Source: an uncultured Polaribacter sp. (GTDB lineage Bacteria > Bacteroidota > Bacteroidia > Flavobacteriales > Flavobacteriaceae). From it: a stretch of 64,000 nucleotides of DNA. Made by a program: the position numbers and the translations under genes. Below the pieces are notes generated by a model. That model was not told the origin of the DNA, did not search any database, and worked only from the letters and a program-made list of their open reading frames with translations. Of the stretch, positions 17,434 through 26,624 are shown in pieces (the stretch's first letter is position 1; the number at the start of each line of letters is the position of its first letter). The stretch lies in NCBI GenBank assembly GCA_947497755.1, contig CANMHT010000009.1:62001-126000 (forward strand). The letters are read 5' to 3'.

Positions 17434-18975
17434 ATGGCAAAACAAGAAGATCAGTTTAAAAAAGTATTATCACACGCAAAAGAGTATGGTTATGTATTTC
17501 AATCAAGTGAAATTTATGACGGATTAAGTGCGGTATACGATTATGCTCAAAATGGAGTTGAGCTAAAGAAAAATATTAGAGATTATTGGTGGAAAGCAAT
17601 GGTGCAAATGCACGAAAATATTGTAGGAATTGATGCTGCAATTTTAATGCATCCAACCACTTGGAAAGCTTCTGGTCACGTAGATGCATTTAACGATCCT
17701 TTAATAGATAACAAAGATTCTAAAAAAAGATATCGTGCAGATGTTTTGGTAGAAGATCATAGAGAAAAAATTTCTGAAAAAATTCAAAAAGATATTACAA
17801 AGGCAAAAAAGCGTTTTGGTGATTCTTTTGATGAGAATGAATTTAGAAAAACCAATGCAAATGTTTTACGCCGTCAGAAACAAATAGATGAAATTTCTGC
17901 AGAATTAGCAAGAGTTCAAGAAGAAAATGATTTGGTTGGATTTAGACAGCTAATTATAGACTTAGGAATTAATTGTCCTGTTTCTGGTTCTAAAAATTGG
18001 ACAGAAGTAAAGCAGTTCAATTTAATGTTTGGAACGCAAATTGGAGCCTCGGCAGATAGTTCTACACAGGTTTATTTAAGACCAGAAACTGCTCAAGGTA
18101 TTTTTGTAAACTTCTTAAATGTACAGAAAACTGGTAGAATGAAGATTCCGTTTGGTATTGCGCAAACAGGAAAAGCATTTAGAAATGAGATTGTAGCAAG
18201 ACAGTTTATTTTTAGAATGCGTGAGTTTGAACAAATGGAAATGCAATTTTTTGTAAAGCCAGGAACACAAAAAGAATGGTATGAGAAGTGGAAAGAAACT
18301 CGTTTAAAATGGCATTTGTCTTTAGGAATGGGAGCTGATAATTACCGTTTCCATGATCATGATAAATTAGCGCATTATGCTGATGCAGCTGCAGATATTG
18401 AGTTTAAATTTCCATTTGGGTTTAAAGAATTAGAAGGGATTCACTCAAGAACTGATTTTGATTTGAAAGCACATGAAAAATTTTCTGGGAAAAAACTACA
18501 GTATTTTGATCATGAAGATAATCAAAACTATACACCATATGTTGTAGAAACTTCTATTGGTTTAGATAGAATGTTCTTAGCAGTATTTTCAAATTCATTA
18601 TTAGAAGAAGAACTTGATAATGGAACTACCAGAACTGTCTTAAAATTACCAGCAGTATTGGCACCTTTTAAAGCGGCGGTTTTACCATTGGTTAAAAAGG
18701 ATGGGTTGCCAGAATTAGCACGTGAAATCATGGATGACTTAAAATGGGATTTCAATGTGTTTTATGATGAAAAAGATGCGGTAGGAAAACGTTACAGAAG
18801 ACAAGATGCTAACGGAACACCTTATTGTATTACTGTAGATCATCAATCATTAGAAGATAAAACGGTAACAATACGTCATAGAGACACTATGGAGCAAAAA
18901 CGTGTTGCTATTTCTGAATTAAGAGAAATTATAAAAGCAGAAGTTGATGTAAAAACATGGTTGCAAAAAATGTAA
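17434..18975 (+). CDS. glyS: Glycine--tRNA ligase (dimeric type)
   Basis: This 513-residue class II aminoacyl-tRNA synthetase charges tRNA-Gly. It is the single-chain alpha2 form (glyQS type), not the alpha2beta2 form. Visible are the motif 2 region (FGIAQTGKAFRNEI), VYLRPETAQGIFVNF, the Gly-pocket segment VETSIGLDRMFLAVF, and the anticodon-binding domain (LPAVLAPFKAAVLPLVKK to the end). The length is normal and the start is unambiguous. It is transcribed alone, with a TATTTTTG box just upstream and a hairpin downstream. Confidence 0.97.
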   Translation: MAKQEDQFKKVLSHAKEYGYVFQSSEIYDGLSAVYDYAQNGVELKKNIRDYWWKAMVQMHENIVGIDAAILMHPTTWKASGHVDAFNDPLIDNKDSKKRYRADVLVEDHREKISEKIQKDITKAKKRFGDSFDENEFRKTNANVLRRQKQIDEISAELARVQEENDLVGFRQLIIDLGINCPVSGSKNWTEVKQFNLMFGTQIGASADSSTQVYLRPETAQGIFVNFLNVQKTGRMKIPFGIAQTGKAFRNEIVARQFIFRMREFEQMEMQFFVKPGTQKEWYEKWKETRLKWHLSLGMGADNYRFHDHDKLAHYADAAADIEFKFPFGFKELEGIHSRTDFDLKAHEKFSGKKLQYFDHEDNQNYTPYVVETSIGLDRMFLAVFSNSLLEEELDNGTTRTVLKLPAVLAPFKAAVLPLVKKDGLPELAREIMDDLKWDFNVFYDEKDAVGKRYRRQDANGTPYCITVDHQSLEDKTVTIRHRDTMEQKRVAISELREIIKAEVDVKTWLQKM

Positions 18976-18996
18976 TTGCAAACAAATGATAAATTA

Positions 18997-19034
18997 AAAA
19001 TCCTTTATCAATATATTTTGGTAAAGGATTTTTT
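18997..19034 (+). terminator. Terminator of glyS
   Basis: An 11-bp stem (18997-19007 with 19022-19032) has a 14-nt loop and is followed by T residues. It lies 21 bp after the glyS stop. Confidence 0.75.
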
Positions 19035-19039
19035 ATTGG

Positions 19040-19543
19040 CTAAGAAATAATGCCATACTCTCTACCAATATTTCTTGAATAAATGTAGAGGTCGTCTTTT
19101 AAATCTTTATATATTGTTGTTGAAGTAGTTTTTGAGCTTTCAATATATACTTTTTCACCATTGATAAAACCTAATATAATTAGCTTTACAATAGGTACTT
19201 TTTTATCCTCTTTTAAAAAAGTTTGTGTAACAATATTTAGAAGTCGTATTTCTGTATCAAAATTTGCACCCCAATGCATGTCATTTATTGATAGCTTGTT
19301 TTTTGAAGAGATTTTCGGACTTAATGAAGAGGTTTTTACAGCTACTATTCCTCCTAATTCTATATGATGAAAAATATGGATAAATTCATTTCCATCTAAA
19401 ACTAAATAGATCTGACCATTGGAAAGTTTTGTTTTTAAGCTTCCTTTTACTTGATAACCTTTTTGCAATTGATCATCTAGATAGTAAACCTCTTTTATTT
19501 TTTTACCAATGATTGTTTTTTCATCAATAACTGTAGCTTGCAT
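19040..19543 (-). CDS. Hypothetical protein
   Basis: This 167-residue protein has no signal peptide or membrane helix and matches no family I recognise. It contains two similar-looking halves rich in short beta strands (GQIYLVLDGNEFIHIFHHIE, KVPIVKLIILGFINGEKVYI), suggesting a small all-beta cytosolic domain. It begins 30 bp downstream of the neighbour's terminator, so it is probably transcribed on its own. It faces glyS with both terminators close by. Base composition and codon use look like the neighbours. Confidence 0.65.
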   Translation of the reverse strand: MQATVIDEKTIIGKKIKEVYYLDDQLQKGYQVKGSLKTKLSNGQIYLVLDGNEFIHIFHHIELGGIVAVKTSSLSPKISSKNKLSINDMHWGANFDTEIRLLNIVTQTFLKEDKKVPIVKLIILGFINGEKVYIESSKTTSTTIYKDLKDDLYIYSRNIGREYGIIS

Positions 19544-19572
19544 TTGTTGAATATCAGTTTGTTTAAAGATAT

Positions 19573-19601
19573 AAAAAAAACCTTCAATAATTTTGAAGGT
19601 T
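19573..19601 (-). terminator. Terminator of the 166-residue barrel gene
   Basis: A 9-bp stem (19579-19587 with 19593-19601) has a 5-nt loop. On the minus strand it is followed by a run of eight T. It separates the barrel gene from the hypothetical gene that follows. Confidence 0.75.
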
Positions 19602-19626
19602 TAGTATTGTTTAATAAGGTTTGAGC

Positions 19627-20127
19627 TTAAAATCTCCATCCAACATTTACACCAACTCTTGGTAAAATAATAGGAGAGTTAGAGCTAAATAAATTTCTAC
19701 CAGCACCACCATAAACGTCGATGGTTAACCCGTTTTCAGAAACATATTTTGTTCCTACGACAATTCCTAATGCGCCATCAGTATAATCCTCATAAGTATT
19801 TGGCCCACCTATTAGTTCAACTTCTTTTTCTCCAAAGTTGAAGCTAAAAAAACCTTCTCCAAAAAAGTTCCATTGACTATCTGCTGTAAAATAATGACGG
19901 AAAAAAGGAGTAATTGAACGCTTTTCATTGTATCTAAAGTCGGCACTGTTTTTTTCAAAATTTAACATTGCAGAAACTCCAACAGAAGATTGCTCATTTA
20001 GGTATTTTTCATAAGAAACTTCTACTGTTTTTAAAGCCAAAGCATCAAAAATATCTAATTTAATTTCTTGTTGTGCTTGAGCAAATGAAGCTGTAAATAC
20101 AGCGATTGTAAATAAAAACTTTTTCAT
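19627..20127 (-). CDS. Small outer-membrane barrel protein (paralogue 1)
   Basis: This 166-residue protein has a signal peptide (KKFLFTIAVFTASFAQAQ) and an eight-strand-like barrel pattern ending in VGVNVGWRF, with the terminal Phe that marks outer-membrane strands. It shares order and motifs with the next gene upstream: an ALKTVEVSYEKYL-type strand, ITPFFRHYF, a GEGFF strand, GTKYVSENG and GAGRNLF. The two are tandem paralogues about 100 bp apart. The size and pattern resemble DUF3575-type barrels, which I cannot confirm. No function is assigned. Confidence 0.78.
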   Translation of the reverse strand: MKKFLFTIAVFTASFAQAQQEIKLDIFDALALKTVEVSYEKYLNEQSSVGVSAMLNFEKNSADFRYNEKRSITPFFRHYFTADSQWNFFGEGFFSFNFGEKEVELIGGPNTYEDYTDGALGIVVGTKYVSENGLTIDVYGGAGRNLFSSNSPIILPRVGVNVGWRF

Positions 20128-20228
20128 GTGTCTTTCTGTTTATATAATGTTTTAAGGTATAACGATTTTTGTATGCAACAATTATGCTAAAGTGTAAAAT
20201 TAGTATTATTTATCTCAAATAAATAAGA

Positions 20229-20747
20229 TTAAAAACGATATCCAAGAGAAATTCCTATTCGACCAATACCATCTGTATGTTGACTTTTAATAAGGTTTCT
20301 ACCTAAGCCTAATAAAATCTCGGTAGTAAATCCTTTTTTAGAAACAAATTTTCCTCCAACAGAAATACCAAGACCAAAACCTGTTTCGAAATTTATGTTG
20401 TCGGTAAAAAGGCTATTGTCTCTTGCAGAAAATAACATTCCAAAACCTTCTACAAAGAAACCACGAGCATATTTTTCTGAAAAATAACGCCTGTAATATG
20501 GAGTTATAGAGAAGTTTAAATCACTTTCTGAAGTATCTGTGTTGATAGTGATTGCCGTACCAAAGGAAGATTCATTATCTATTAGATATTCATAAGAGAT
20601 GTCAATCCATTTTCCAGCAATTAAGGTTAAAGCGTTTACTTTTAGCTCTTTTGTTTTATCTATATCTTGTGGGTGTTTTTCAGTTTTTTCTTGAGCAAAT
20701 ACAAAAGTGCTACAAAGAAAAGTAAGTAGTAGGAGTGTTTTTTTCAT
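20229..20747 (-). CDS. Small outer-membrane barrel protein (paralogue 2)
   Basis: This roughly 172-residue protein has a signal peptide (KKTLLLLTFLCSTFVFAQ) and barrel strands ending in RIGISLGYRF. It corresponds segment by segment to the downstream 166-residue barrel: IDISYEYLI, ITPYYRRYF, FFVEGFGML, GGKFVSKKG and GLGRNLI. The frame is open three codons further (Met at 20756). I chose the MKK start because the signal peptide begins there; the evidence for one over the other is weak. Function is unknown. Confidence 0.78.
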   Translation of the reverse strand: MKKTLLLLTFLCSTFVFAQEKTEKHPQDIDKTKELKVNALTLIAGKWIDISYEYLIDNESSFGTAITINTDTSESDLNFSITPYYRRYFSEKYARGFFVEGFGMLFSARDNSLFTDNINFETGFGLGISVGGKFVSKKGFTTEILLGLGRNLIKSQHTDGIGRIGISLGYRF

Positions 20748-20822
20748 AGTGTGCATTGAATTTTTTATACGATGTCAAAAGTAAAAGCAATTATAGTACC
20801 AAAAAAGGAATTTTTTAAAAAA

Positions 20823-23800
20823 TTAAAAATTTGCTCTTAATTGAACAGAACCTGTATGAATCGTTGGAGAACGCTCACTTTTTCTTGCTAGATAGTTAAC
20901 ATTGATATTAAGAAAGGAATTTATTTTTTGCTGGTAAATAAGAGACCAAGTGTAATTTTTACCAGATTGAAGCCCTTCTAACATTTGATAAGCAACAGGA
21001 CTGTTATTACTTCCAGTAAAGTCATTAAAAAACAAATTGAATTCTGCTCTTATTAATGAATTCTTTTTTGATTTGTAATAATATGAGGTTCCTAGTTTTT
21101 GTTGTTTTAAAGTTTCTTTATTCGCAATTTTATTTTTCTTGTCTTTATACGTGTAGAAAAAAGAGAATTGGTGGTTCTTATTGTATTCATATGTAAACTT
21201 TGGTGCAATTTCAAAAGCTTTTATTTGATAGTTTTGATTGCTGAAGTTTTCTGTATTCACATCATCTCTAGTGGTGTTTGAACGAAAATCAAACAACCAA
21301 AATTTGCCCAATTTATGTAAGAATTCTAATTGATGTAAGGTAGTATTAAACTCTTGAGTTCCTATTTGAAATAATTGCTTGTTCTTAGCTATAGCATAGC
21401 TAAATGTAGTACTGTAATATTGTTTGTTTCTATTAAAAAATAAACTGTTTCTCAAGCTATAATTTAAACCTAATAATTGTGTGTTGTCAATATCAAATGG
21501 ATTTAAATTGAATGAGTTTGTAGTTCTTTCTTGCTCGTTATTTATAGAAAAGTTGGTTTGATTGTAAAAGTGTGAAATCAAAGATTGTATTCCGTTTTTA
21601 GTAGACCATTGAGATGGATTTATTGTTATTACTTGAGTAAGCTTTGCACGTTGGGTATTGATAAATTTTAAATTAGGTAATGCGATACGTAAATACGTTG
21701 CTTGATCTTTAAAAATCGCAACTTCAAATTCGTTAAATTCTTTAACCCCGTTGTTATTATAATCAATCCATGTATAATAACCTTGACCAGGTTCTGTTTT
21801 TATATACACATATTCTTGCCTTGGAATATTACCAGAAGAAGTCTCATAAACAGTACTCAAATTAATAAAATTTTTAAAGAGTTTTTGGGAATAGCTTACT
21901 CTAGAGTTTAAGGCTTTTTCATTAGCTAAAAAACTGTTGTTTGTAATTCTGTAATTTGCGAAAACAGCTAAGTTTGTTTGAGGGTTTTGAATCAGCTTAC
22001 TAGATATATAAAAAGTTTTACGTGTGTTTGTTTTTGTAAAACGATTGGTTCTAATACTATCATTTTGCCTAAAGTTATAACCTATTTTTGCATGTACTTT
22101 GGTGCTGTCTCCTAGTCCAATATAGGTTTCATATTCTTTAAATTGATGGCTTAATTGAGAAAGTACTGCAGTGTTTTTATTTTCTAATTGGTTTTTTTCT
22201 GTACTAACAAAACCACCAAGCCATGCATTGTTAAACGAATGTTCTATTTTTCCTTTTGCTCTTAAAAAGTGATTGTTGTTGGTATTGGTTGTATTATTTA
22301 AAAGGCTAATGTTTGTATTTATAAAAGTGTTGTTAAACTGAGTTTTGCTATTAAATATATGTTTGGTTCCGTTGTAGTTTTCTGTGTAGTTCATTAGATA
22401 AAAACCATATTGATATGATGATTTTTTATTGTCTTTTAGATTGATAGAAAAATTTAAAACATTTCTATTTCCTAAGGGATTTTCTAAATTCCAATCACGA
22501 TTAAATTCTACTGTTTGAAAACGCTGTACAGAACGAAAATTTTGATGTAAAAATTCATATCCTAAATCTGTAGTTAATTTCCAGTCAGTATCTAATAGCA
22601 ACTGTTTCCAGTTTAATTTGCTTGCAAGTCCTTTATTGTTTTTGTCATCAATAGTAGAAAACAAGTTTGCATCGTTATTACTTAAGGCAAACTCGCTAAA
22701 AAGAGTTGTTTTTTTAGATTTAAAAGTAGCATTAAAAGCAAAAACCTGAGATTTTGAAGGTGCAATTAACTGGGTAATTGGATGAAAACTTCCAAGATTT
22801 GGTCCAACATATTTGTAAATATTTCCAATAGCAATGGTTCTTTCTAATTGATAATCTCCTTTGTTAGCTCCAACATTGGTAAAGCTAACAATATAATGCT
22901 CATCAGAAGGATTGGTAGAATATTCAAAGGTTTCAATAACTCCAACAAGCGTTTTTTTATAACTAATTCTATCTTCAGAGTAAACATCTTTATAGGCGCT
23001 ATTTGCTACCATTTTAGAACTGTCATTCCCAGCATTGGCTAGAATTTGCTTTTGATCATCTGTTAAATTCTGTTGTATAGGTTGATTTTTTGCATCATTT
23101 TCATTGTAGAAATAACCATTAATTGCCCAGTTTTTTGAAGTATAACTTGCTTTTTCATAAGTGATAAATCGTGTGTAATTATTATTAGAATATTGGTAAT
23201 CCAAATGAAAACGCATGTCATTGGTTATTGGAAGAGTTGTGTTAAATCTAATCTCAGAATTATTATAATCTATAGTATAATCTTTATCTATTCCACGATA
23301 TAGTAAACGGCCATTTACATACAAAGATTCACTTCCAGCTACGATAATAATAAACGTTTCATTATTAGGGCCAATGATTTTATATGGACCTTGATTTCCT
23401 TCTCTTCCAACAAATTTGAAAGAGCTAAACTTTCCTCTTACAATAGCACCAGAAGCCAGAGTATTAAGTTTGCTAGAAAGTGATGCTTCTACTTCTAAAC
23501 CAGATACTTTTTTAGTAAAAGGCATAAAGAAACTACTGGTGTTTTTTAAGTCCAAATCCCCAGCTTTTACGCGCCATTTTTTATGTTGAAATTCAATGAA
23601 AATTCGATCAAAATCTGTAATGTTTTGTGAGTAACCATTGTCTTGTAAAGGAATATTGGTGTCAAAAATATTTGCTTTTATGCTTACATCTTTAGATAGC
23701 TTTCCTTGTATGGTTAAATCAAGAGATGCATTTACCACTGAGTTTTGATTGTTTCCAATAGTAACGCCTCGAGTAATGTGTCCTTTAGTTTCTAATCCGC

Positions 23801-24197
23801 CAAAAAGCTCGGTTCTTTTTTTATTCTTATTGGTGGTTAAACTGTATAATTTTTGGGTATTTTGAGTATTGGGAACAATGATTTTTTCATCAAATTTTTG
23901 GTAGGTTTGGGTAACAAAATCAGGAAAAACAAAATACTCAACTGTAATACTGTTGTACTTTTTTGAATTGATAATTAGCTGTGCTTTTATAAAATTAACT
24001 TGATATTTTTGTTTAGGAACAAGCTTGTTATTAGCATCTAAAACTTTAAATCGTTGAGAATTGATGTTAACTGTATCAATTTGAATAGTGTCTTTTACAA
24101 TATTGAATTTTTTAGAACGAAATTCTTTAGATTTAATTTGAGCATTTGCAATTAAACCTAAAAAAAGACAGATAAAAAAAACAATTTTTTTAATCAT
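20823..24197 (-). CDS. Very large outer-membrane/envelope protein of unknown function
   Basis: This 1124-residue protein has a signal peptide (KKIVFFICLFLGLIANAQ). An N-terminal region includes GLETKGHITRGVTIGNNQNS and FVGREGNQGPYKIIGPNNET. Hundreds of residues of alternating beta strands follow, ending QLRANF with a terminal Phe. A large barrel of perhaps 30 or more strands or a barrel-plus-plug arrangement would fit. I have the impression that such proteins are conserved in Flavobacteriia, but I cannot name a family. It is followed at 31 bp by the DNA-alkyltransferase gene boundary. Confidence 0.8.
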   Translation of the reverse strand: MIKKIVFFICLFLGLIANAQIKSKEFRSKKFNIVKDTIQIDTVNINSQRFKVLDANNKLVPKQKYQVNFIKAQLIINSKKYNSITVEYFVFPDFVTQTYQKFDEKIIVPNTQNTQKLYSLTTNKNKKRTELFGGLETKGHITRGVTIGNNQNSVVNASLDLTIQGKLSKDVSIKANIFDTNIPLQDNGYSQNITDFDRIFIEFQHKKWRVKAGDLDLKNTSSFFMPFTKKVSGLEVEASLSSKLNTLASGAIVRGKFSSFKFVGREGNQGPYKIIGPNNETFIIIVAGSESLYVNGRLLYRGIDKDYTIDYNNSEIRFNTTLPITNDMRFHLDYQYSNNNYTRFITYEKASYTSKNWAINGYFYNENDAKNQPIQQNLTDDQKQILANAGNDSSKMVANSAYKDVYSEDRISYKKTLVGVIETFEYSTNPSDEHYIVSFTNVGANKGDYQLERTIAIGNIYKYVGPNLGSFHPITQLIAPSKSQVFAFNATFKSKKTTLFSEFALSNNDANLFSTIDDKNNKGLASKLNWKQLLLDTDWKLTTDLGYEFLHQNFRSVQRFQTVEFNRDWNLENPLGNRNVLNFSINLKDNKKSSYQYGFYLMNYTENYNGTKHIFNSKTQFNNTFINTNISLLNNTTNTNNNHFLRAKGKIEHSFNNAWLGGFVSTEKNQLENKNTAVLSQLSHQFKEYETYIGLGDSTKVHAKIGYNFRQNDSIRTNRFTKTNTRKTFYISSKLIQNPQTNLAVFANYRITNNSFLANEKALNSRVSYSQKLFKNFINLSTVYETSSGNIPRQEYVYIKTEPGQGYYTWIDYNNNGVKEFNEFEVAIFKDQATYLRIALPNLKFINTQRAKLTQVITINPSQWSTKNGIQSLISHFYNQTNFSINNEQERTTNSFNLNPFDIDNTQLLGLNYSLRNSLFFNRNKQYYSTTFSYAIAKNKQLFQIGTQEFNTTLHQLEFLHKLGKFWLFDFRSNTTRDDVNTENFSNQNYQIKAFEIAPKFTYEYNKNHQFSFFYTYKDKKNKIANKETLKQQKLGTSYYYKSKKNSLIRAEFNLFFNDFTGSNNSPVAYQMLEGLQSGKNYTWSLIYQQKINSFLNINVNYLARKSERSPTIHTGSVQLRANF

Positions 24198-24228
24198 ACA
24201 TTACAAACGTAATAAATGTAAAAATAGT

Positions 24229-24723
24229 TTAAAATAAAGACTGTTGTTTTACAGGACTTTCGTGTTCAAGTAACCATTTTTTTCGCCATAATCCACCAGC
24301 GTATCCTGTTAAAGAACCATCAGAACCAATAACTCTATGGCAAGGAATAACAATAGCAATTGGATTTTTTCCATTTGCAGAAGCAACAGCTCTTATAGCT
24401 TTAACATCTCCAATAGCTTTGGTTTGTTCTAAATAAGTTCTGGTTTTGTTAAAAGGAATATTGTTTAGCTCATTCCATACTTTTTGTTGGAATTCTGTGC
24501 CTTGTGGATTTAATTTTAAGTCAAATTCTGTACGGTTTCCATCAAAATATTCATGTAATTGTTTTACACATTCTATTAAGCACTGCTCTAATTCTTTTGT
24601 AGGAGTTATTAAATCAGTATTTGCAGTGTTGTCTAACAAAGAGATTGACTGAATACCATCATTGTCTCCAATAATTTTTGCTTTGCCTATTGGCGTGTTA
24701 CAATATGTGGTTTGTAAACTCAT
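24229..24723 (-). CDS. ogt: Methylated-DNA--[protein]-cysteine S-methyltransferase
   Basis: This 164-residue suicide repair enzyme removes O6-alkyl groups from guanine. The acceptor is C128 in IVIPCHRVIG. The DNA-binding helix-turn-helix lies before it (EFQQKVWNELNNIPFNKTRT), and TGYAGGLWRKKWLLEHE closes the fold. It has the compact Ogt form without an AdaA domain. Its ATG overlaps the stop of the upstream gene (ATGA), so it is translationally coupled to the DUF922-like exported protein. Confidence 0.93.
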   Translation of the reverse strand: MSLQTTYCNTPIGKAKIIGDNDGIQSISLLDNTANTDLITPTKELEQCLIECVKQLHEYFDGNRTEFDLKLNPQGTEFQQKVWNELNNIPFNKTRTYLEQTKAIGDVKAIRAVASANGKNPIAIVIPCHRVIGSDGSLTGYAGGLWRKKWLLEHESPVKQQSLF

Positions 24724-25817
24724 TTTTTCTTAGAAAGTAATCGTGCTTCAAATCCGTAAGCAATACCAATATTAATGCTATATCCTTTTAAATTAGGGTT
24801 AAAGGTAGTATTATTTAAGAAAACTCTTGTTCTAATAAAAGTATTTCCTTCTTCTTTTATATTAAAAAATGATGGTGTGAAATTTACTCGCTTACGATTT
24901 TTAAAGTCGATGTTAATACCAAAAGAAGAACTTCCTTTGGTAATTTCTTTTTTGTTTTTATGATCTCCAATTTCTCCAAGTCCAGTAATACCGTAACCTA
25001 CAAAAGGCATTATTTTTATTCTATTAGAATCATATATAGGATAACCAACAGCAAAATTAAGGTGAGAAATAGAACTTTTTTCTCCTTTAGCTATAGAAAA
25101 ATTTTGGTGTTGAATGTCTTCATTAAGTTTAGAATTGGTTAGTGACATATTTAACAACAAAAACACCTTTTTATAGGAAAACTCAAAGCCTAAGGTTAAG
25201 GCTAAAGTATTGTTAAATTGCTCTTTAAAAGTATTGCCATACATCCCAAAATCAAGACCAGCATACATTCCATAAGTCCAGAAACTTTTTTTGTAATCTG
25301 GAATTAGATAATTGTTAGTTGCAGAAAGTTTTTTATAAGTTAAATCCAACCATTTTTTAGTAGTGCTCTCTTGAAGCCCGTAATTACTTTCCTCTTGGAA
25401 GTCAGCAATTTTTTGCTCCAAATGCCTTTTGGTATCCATTAATAATGAATTACTATCGAAAACAGAGTTGAGTTCAAACAATCTTAATTGCAGTTGCCTT
25501 TTACCTAATTCAATAAGGTTTAAAATTACTTGGTTGTATTTTAGATAACCATCGTTTTTTAAATTAGGATGAAAGTATGATAATGATTTGTCTATGTAGG
25601 CATCAGAAAACAAACCATGATACATTACATTGTTTATTAGTTTTTTATCGGTATTGTAAATTAATGAATAGGCTAAATATGTGGATTGTTTTTGATTGGG
25701 GTTTCCTTGAAAATCATTCCATGTTAGTTGACCGTCTTTCCAATATTTTCTGTACTCTTGAGACGTAACAGTAGTACAAAGCGCGAGAAAGCATAGTACT
25801 AAAAAAGGTTTTTTCAT
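24720..25817 (-). CDS. Exported DUF922-like protein with a degenerate metal site
   Basis: This 365-residue protein has a signal peptide ending near residue 19 (TTVTSQ). Residues 29-40, GQLTWNDFQGNP, look like the LTWxDF opening of DUF922 proteins. The helix YLKYNQVILNLIELGKRQLQ (residues 91-110) sits where that family normally has a HEQxHFD metal-binding motif, but no His is present. The second half (residues 170-365) is barrel-like (LALTLGFEFSYKKVFLLLNM, INIGIAYGFEA). The DUF922 relationship is my inference. It is coupled to ogt by ATGA and lies 3 bp downstream of tatD's partner gene boundary. Confidence 0.6.
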   Translation of the reverse strand: MKKPFLVLCFLALCTTVTSQEYRKYWKDGQLTWNDFQGNPNQKQSTYLAYSLIYNTDKKLINNVMYHGLFSDAYIDKSLSYFHPNLKNDGYLKYNQVILNLIELGKRQLQLRLFELNSVFDSNSLLMDTKRHLEQKIADFQEESNYGLQESTTKKWLDLTYKKLSATNNYLIPDYKKSFWTYGMYAGLDFGMYGNTFKEQFNNTLALTLGFEFSYKKVFLLLNMSLTNSKLNEDIQHQNFSIAKGEKSSISHLNFAVGYPIYDSNRIKIMPFVGYGITGLGEIGDHKNKKEITKGSSSFGINIDFKNRKRVNFTPSFFNIKEEGNTFIRTRVFLNNTTFNPNLKGYSINIGIAYGFEARLLSKKK

Positions 25818-25820
25818 AGC

Positions 25821-26585
25821 TTATAAATTAAAAACGTGTTTAGAATTTTGAGTGGTAATTTCTGAAATTTCTTGAAAAGAGATCCCATAGATTTCTGCTA
25901 ATTTTTCAACAACTCTAATAATATAAGAGCTTTCATTTCTTTTTCCTCTGTAAGGAGTAGGAGCTAAGTAAGGAGCATCTGTTTCTAAGACAATATGTTC
26001 TAGATCAATTTCATGTAAGAATTTATCAATTTTTCCATTTTTAAAAGTAGCTACACCACCAATTCCTAATTTCATGTTATAAGAGATTGCTTTTTTAGCT
26101 TGTTCTAAAGTGCCAGTAAAACAATGAAATATACCAAATAAGTCATCTCCTTTTTCAAGTTCAAGTACTTCAAAAATTTCATCAAAAGCATCTCTACAGT
26201 GAATAACTATTGGAAGTTTTTTTTCTTTTGCCCATTGAATTTGTGTTCTAAATGCTTCTTGTTGTTGCTGTAAGAAAGATTTGTCCCAATATAAATCTAT
26301 TCCGATTTCGCCAATGGCAACAAAATCTCTTTTATCAATCCATTCTTTTACATGAGCTAATTCTTCTTTGTAGTTTTCTTTTACTGATGTTGGATGCAAC
26401 CCCATCATTAAAAAAACATCATTTTTAAAGTTCTTTTCTAGCTCTAACATGCTGTTTGTATAGGAAGAATCTATGGCTGGAATAAAAAATCGAGAAACAC
26501 CAGCATCTTTTGCTCGCTGAATCATTTCAGATCTATCGGTATCAAATTGTTCAGAATATAAATGGGTATGTGTATCAGTAATCAT
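25821..26585 (-). CDS. TatD family metal-dependent hydrolase
   Basis: This 254-residue TIM-barrel DNase belongs to the TatD/YcfH family. It has the metal ligands DTHTH (H6, H8), GEIGIDLYWD, IVIHCRDAFDE, GIFHCFTG and LETDAPYLAPTPYRGK. The frame is open nine codons further to a TTG, but MITDTHTHLY at 26585 is the family's normal N-terminus, so I use that. TatD enzymes act as 3'-5' exonucleases or endonucleases in DNA repair and degradation. It lies 3 bp ahead of the DUF922-like gene, so tatD, DUF922-like and ogt probably form one operon. Confidence 0.92.
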   Translation of the reverse strand: MITDTHTHLYSEQFDTDRSEMIQRAKDAGVSRFFIPAIDSSYTNSMLELEKNFKNDVFLMMGLHPTSVKENYKEELAHVKEWIDKRDFVAIGEIGIDLYWDKSFLQQQQEAFRTQIQWAKEKKLPIVIHCRDAFDEIFEVLELEKGDDLFGIFHCFTGTLEQAKKAISYNMKLGIGGVATFKNGKIDKFLHEIDLEHIVLETDAPYLAPTPYRGKRNESSYIIRVVEKLAEIYGISFQEISEITTQNSKHVFNL

Positions 26586-26609
26586 TAAAACTTGTATTTT
26601 AGCAAAACA

Positions 26610-26617
26610 CAAAAGTA
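26610..26617 (-). promoter_or_regulatory. Candidate -7 box of the tatD operon
   Basis: On the minus strand TACTTTTG matches TAnnTTTG and lies 24 nt before the tatD ATG chosen at 26585. Its position inside the extended reading frame supports the shorter start. Confidence 0.4.
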
Positions 26618-26624
26618 GGGTTAA

